Of a stretch of 64,000 nucleotides of DNA, positions 59,383 to 64,000 are shown piece after piece. The stretch comes from Lobosporangium transversale (Eukaryota; Mortierellomycota; Mortierellomycetes; Mortierellales; Mortierellaceae). A model generated the notes under the pieces. The model was not told the origin of the DNA. It worked only from the letters and a program-made list of their open reading frames with translations, and did no database searches. Position numbers and translations under genes: made by a program. Location: NCBI RefSeq assembly GCF_002105155.1, contig NW_019029002.1, positions 513,886 to 577,885 of the forward strand. Direction: 5' to 3'. The first letter of the stretch is position 1, and the number at the start of each line of letters is the position of its first letter.

Positions 59383-62340
59383 TTATCGAAAGCTCATCAT
59401 GCCCACGCCACCAGGACCTCCTACAGCCATGCCTTTCAACGTTAAGCAAAATTAAGAGAATAAAAAAAAAATAAAAAATAAAAAAATAAAAAATAATTTT
59501 TGAAGTCAGTAAATCATCCCATATCTCTCATGTAATCATAATACCTTTTGTTCACATACATATACACACACATTACTACACTTACCAAAGCTCGAATCGA
59601 GCAACTTTTGCATCATCGCATCATCAGTCTTCTTCTTGTCAGGATCCGATCCTGTGCTCACAGTACTCCTGTTGCTTTTCACACTTGCTCCATCAGATGC
59701 GCCTGTGGTAGTCGACATCGTTGTTGAACCCCCCTTCTTGGACGAAGTCCATGTACTCGTTTCAGAGCTTGGTATATTCACTGCTTGCGATGCCTGCTTG
59801 TTTTTATACCCAGGGAAGGAAAAGAATGATGTCTTGGTCGCTGGTGGCGTCTGAGGGACTGCTGCTGCTGCCGCTGCCACTGCCGCCGCCGCTGCTGAAG
59901 GCAAAGGCGTCGCAGGCGGTGGCGTTAATGGCTCTGTATTCCAACGCGATGATGACATGGTTCCAAGACCCCCAGAGCTTGATCTATTCGGTCCTGAACT
60001 GGATCCAAGTGCCGAACCTCGACTCCGGTTCGTCGGATGGGGTAAAGCTGAACTCTGGAAGGATACCCGGTTGTAGTCTGGTGATGGCGGCCCATTAATG
60101 GACCCGGGTGAGAGTGGAGGACGTGAAATAGGCTGAAAGTGCGCGTGTATCTCCTGCTGCTGTTGCAGATAAGGTGAGGGATTGCTGCCATAATTACTAT
60201 TGCCATACTGAGGCGATACGCCGTCATGGCCTCCGTTTATAATAGTACTAGAATATTGTTGTTGCTGTTGTTGTTGCTGTTGCTGCTGGTGAAGGATCTC
60301 AGTGGTAGTAGCCCAACTATTGCCTGGGGAGTGGGTGCTATGGTTCAAAGCCTGTTGGTGCTGGAGCTTCATTTGTTGTTGCTGGAGCATCTTCTTGGCT
60401 GCGATCATCACCTTGAGTGAGCGAATCTGAAGTCCCGTTTGCTGAGACAGCGCTGCCGTCTCATAGACCATAGCGGCTGTTGACATATTCAACATCTGGT
60501 GGAGTGCATGGGTTGCTAGATCACGAAGGCGGTCCAAACCATACATATCTGCCAAGAGAAGTAATTGTGATAGGACTTGAGGATGATGTTGTTGGGCTGT
60601 GACCAAATGATCAGTGTAAAGATACTGTAGGAATGCCAGGACAACCGGATAGGGCTCTGGCAGAGACAATGTCCTCTTTGGCGATAATGTTGGGTCGTAC
60701 TCCGAGTTGTTCGCCTTGCATTGCTCCACATCCCGCTCCTCCTGCTCCCTCAACAGAGTCGCAAAGTAAGGCCAGCGGGTAGCTAGCACGGCCGAGTTGA
60801 TGGGGATACGTTGTTGGTCCTGTGTCAGGATATCAAAGTCTGCCATAGATGGGTCATTCAACAAACTGAGACCGAGCTCCTGAGCTGTCTGTGTCATAGT
60901 CGTTGGTGGATGCTGATAGATACCAAAGGCTTCCAAATCGACGACCGAAACATGTTCGAAATTGGTCTGGCGGTTCTGATAATCATCCGCAAGATTGCGG
61001 TCCTTGTTACCAAAGACCAGATAGGTGTTTGTGTTCTCTAACATGATACCACGATTCCAGGATCCAGTGCTAAAGACCGTGCCAGTGTCGATCCGTGTCC
61101 AGACAAGACTTGCAAGATTGAGTGACCAGATACTGAACGACTGTTGTGCCTGACTGAGGTACGTTCCCGAGAGCACCAAGTGCTGTCCTGCAATTGCGCC
61201 CGTTGGGAAACGCAAGCCTGGCGGCAGGAGATTCCCAGACATGGACTGTGAATGGTCTTGAACATGAAATATTGGTGGCGTCAGTACTTGCAGTTCCCGC
61301 TTGACATCTGAAAAGTTGAAGTTGGAGTAGACATAGATAGGATGCTCCTCTTTAGCCGGTGCTGACGACATGAGGTGCGAGAGTCTGTTGATGGAAGAGC
61401 GTTGCTCTAGAGACGAAGGCGAGGAGAGACCGAGAGTAGCACTCGATCCAACAGAGAGTCGCGATGCCGGGCCGCCTTTTCTTGAGATGGTCATGTTTGA
61501 AGAGCTTTTTCGGAGTGAAGGAGTATAATGTAACGACGTGCTGGAGGAGGCTTTTCGAAGATATGAAGTAGGAAACCCATCAGAGACACCTGTGGCGGCC
61601 AGCGAAAGATTACTAACAGAGTTTGAGTCGTTGACTTCGCTTCCAATGATGGGTATAGATGTGCCTTGGCCGTTGGGACTGACAGCAATCGAGCGATAGG
61701 AACCGCAGTGCTTCTCAAATGGCATTGAGGCAGTCCATTGCAAACTGTCGAGGTCGAGCACATTGAGCTCCTCGATGTACTGGTTTTGAATATCTTGACC
61801 ACCAATAATAATTAATTTGTTGCCAGTGATACTACTCAGGTGTGCATAACGTGGTTTTGGAGCGTGCTGTGACGATGGAATACGTACATGACGCCATTGG
61901 AGAAGTTCCAAATCCAGGATATGGATATCGTCAAATACAATCTGTTCCTGTTGCTGACCCTCCAGAATTTTTCCGGACGGACCCATTCCTCCAAAGAAAA
62001 CTATTGTATTTTTGTAAGGATTTGCGGTATGGAAGTACCTCTCTGTAGGAGGATGACCTTGTTCGTTTTCATCTTCAGCGCCAGGATCTCCAATGGCCCG
62101 TGTAGGAGCCACATTAACAGTCTCGGAGACATTCTGCCAATGAAAATCTTCAAGGTTGAGGATGTAGAGTGAATTGGTCATCTGACGAGTTTGGATCAGC
62201 CGGCCACCAAATAGAAACAATCGATTGTCTACAATTGTCATGGTGGCACCAACCATTGGCGGGGGAATATCGCCAGTGGTGATATGAGATGTAGTTGTCA
62301 AGTCCGAGATGGACTGGAGGCCGGGTGCTGGTGCTGGCAT
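59383..62340 (-). CDS. Kelch-repeat and BTB/POZ domain protein
   Basis: Two exons (59586-62340, 59383-59432) give 934 residues. Kelch blades include VGATMTIVDNRLFLFGGRLI, RYFHTANPYKNTIVFFGGMG, RYAHLSSITGNKLIIIGGQD and a later AGQHLVLSGTYLS. A BTB/POZ-like domain follows: ADFDILTQDQQRIPINSAVL, ATRWPYFATLL and LPEPYPVVLAFLQYLYTDHL. Long Gln, Ser and Ala stretches then lead to a tail completed by the second exon (GMAVGGPGGVGMMSFR). Kelch first and BTB second is the layout of fission yeast Ral2 and animal LZTR1, which act around Ras, but I can claim only the architecture. The ATG at 62340 (MPAPAPGLQS) is the first in frame. Confidence 0.88.
60259..60288 (-). repeat. CAG/CAA array encoding poly-Gln in Kelch-BTB
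   Basis: Plus-strand TTG/CTG triplets encode about ten Gln in a row. A further Gln-rich segment and a poly-Ala run (about 59860-59898) lie nearby in the same frame. Confidence 0.75.
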
Positions 62341-64000
62341 ATTGGAAAGTAAGGATGACAAATGTATTTACAATGAGAGAGGGGGGTATGAGGATTGGAA
62401 GGATGGGTGAAAATCTTAAAAAAGATAAAGCCCAATTAATCTGTTAAAAAGCAATAATATATAATTCTTTTCAGCTCCAGACTTGAACAGACTCTAATAA
62501 AGAGAGAGCGAGCGAGAAATATACAAAAGTTTCCTGGAGGAAAAAAAGAAAGATATGAACGAGTTAGTAAATGAAAAGAGCTTTCCGGAACAAGACGGGT
62601 AGGAGCAAGAGCAGGAACAAAGAGCAAGGACAGGAACAGGAAGGGAGGGGCCTAGAAGATCAAGAAGGAGATAAAATGACCCTTCCTCACAAACACAAAA
62701 TTATATACTTGTCGGTTGCAGTTTAAGACAGTTAGAGTTGAGAGTGCCGGAGAATTAAAGAGCGAAAGATTAACAGTAAAGGAGCGATGGTCTCTCTTTT
62801 CTTTAATTCATGGTCATTTCTCCACCGCGGAGACAATGAAAAAAAAGTTACCCAAAACTGAATATCAAGGATGGAACAAGGACACGCGAACCTTTTTTTT
62901 TCTTTTTCTCCATGTAAACAGAGACTCGTGAGTGTTAGGATGATGGAGGAAGAAATCAAAAGAAAGATGGGGATTGATATTCATATTTAACCGGTATGAA
63001 ATACAAGCAATGAATAAATGCGCAATTGCACCTCCTTTTTTTTTAATATAATGTAGCCACGCAGAGGTCTTTATTGCCCACTTTATCATTTTACTTCAGG
63101 GGTGGAGAATCCTGTTGTTTCATTCACACATCTTTTTTTTTCTAGAGTAGAAAAGTTGCACAGCACCATCTTGGGGGAGGTTGCAATTGGGGAGTATATA
63201 TATATATTGAGTCATAACAAGCTTGTACTCAGAATACTTCATATTCGAGCAAACGCATGAATTAGAGCATGCTCCAAGATGTGCATAGATAATTGATCGA
63301 TATGGACGCAGGGAGGATCTGTTTTTTTCATTTGAAAGGTTTATGTGGCAAATGTAGGAATGCTGAAAAAGTACAAAAATGGTACTCCAAGACATTTAAT
63401 GCACACGAGGGGCAGGTTAGGGGAGACAACAGCAGGACTTTAAATTTGTCTTTGGGTCAATTTTTTTTCTTTTTTTTTTTTTTTTTTTTCTACTCTCCTT
63501 TTATTTTTTACCTTGTATAAATAACAATAGTAATAATAATAATAATAAATAGAGGTTAAGAACAGCAACTATACGGAATGAGAAGCTGATGGAATCAGAA
63601 TGGGACGCTTTGAAAAAAATAAAAAAGAGTAATGAACAAATGAGAGGTTGAGGAATGAGGTGTGCCAATAAAAAGAAAGTTGGAATAAGACCAACGGTTT
63701 AAAAGTAGGTGAGATAAAGTGCAAGAGATACAAGAATGAATGTAGTCAATTCATTCAACCCTTACTCTATATTTTTTTTTATTTTCTTTTCTTTTCTTTC
63801 TTTCTTTCTTTCTTTCTTTTTTTTTTTTTTTGGGGGGGGGGGAAGGGGGAGGAGAGAGAGAGGGGAAGGGAAGGGAAGGGAAGGAAGAGGGGAAGCAAGG
63901 CGTAAGTTGAGGACAAGACATTGACCATTTGAACAATGGCGAAATATGCCAATAAACAAATGAAGCGCAATTGATTTAGGATTGCATTTGATTGATACAC
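62341..64000. other. Intergenic, right edge
   Basis: 1.66 kb upstream of the Kelch-BTB gene. It contains a TATATAA motif on the minus strand near 62701, homopolymers (63461-63489 T), an (AAT)n tract at 63528-63549 and a TTTC array with poly-T, poly-G and GGGAA repeats at 63784-63893. No gene is supported. Confidence 0.4.
63784..63893. repeat. Compound simple repeat (TTTC)n, poly-T, poly-G, (GGGAA)n
   Basis: A pyrimidine block of TTTTC/TTTC units and a poly-T run flips directly to a purine block with poly-G, GAGA and GGGAA units. The strand asymmetry switches at about 63832. Confidence 0.8.

Overview
The window is nuclear DNA from a fungus, most likely an early-diverging one (Mucoromycota-like). 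The evidence is indirect: genes are dense and carry many short GT-AG introns. A Zn2Cys6 regulator of the ERT1/AcuK type and a septation GTPase (Spg1/Tem1) point to fungi. A seven-TM receptor with a Venus-flytrap ectodomain, a recognisable SMN protein and a proline dehydrogenase with EF-hands are unusual for Ascomycota yeasts. A/T homopolymers of 15-32 bases are extremely frequent and sit mostly in introns and between genes. The exact species cannot be named from the sequence.

Layout, left to right. A class C GPCR (-) runs off the left edge. Next are a small disordered protein with a TATA box (-), a mitochondrial-type DsbA/FrnE-like oxidoreductase (-) and a large Zn2Cys6 transcription factor (-). 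A TMEM198-like membrane protein (+) faces a Spg1/Tem1 GTPase (-). These are followed by a very long TBC-domain Rab GAP of the Gyp5/EVI5 type (-), an ankyrin protein resembling the TORC2 subunit Avo2 (-) and an SMN homologue (-). SMN is divergent from the tRNA methyltransferase Trm7 (+). Then come a tetraspanin (-), the Fe-S scaffold NFU1 (+), a UBE2W-type E2 (-), the gluconeogenesis activator ERT1/AcuK (+), the kinetochore scaffold KNL1/Spc7 (-), proline dehydrogenase with two EF-hands (-) and a Kelch-BTB protein (-). The last 1.6 kb holds no gene I can support.

I rebuilt exon structures by hand from splice sites and reading frames. For SPG1, TRM7, tetraspanin, NFU1, UBE2W, ERT1, the Rab GAP, Avo2-like, SMN, KNL1, PRODH and Kelch-BTB, the summed exon lengths are divisible by three, and the joins restore family motifs. 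The models include several very short exons: a start-codon-only exon in TRM7, 25 nt in the Avo2-like gene, and 21 nt and 14 nt in UBE2W. There is no operon logic here. Functional themes are signalling and membrane proteins (GPCR, tetraspanin, Rab GAP, TORC2-like), cell division (Spg1, KNL1), RNA biology (SMN, Trm7) and carbon or proline metabolism (ERT1, PRODH, NFU1).

No CRISPR array, intact transposon, rRNA or convincing tRNA gene was found. Long intergenic stretches (13.8-16.2, 21.0-23.4, 31.2-32.9, 39.1-40.8, 56.3-59.4 and 62.3-64 kb) hold simple repeats, homopolymers and a few degraded coding-like or tRNA-like relics.
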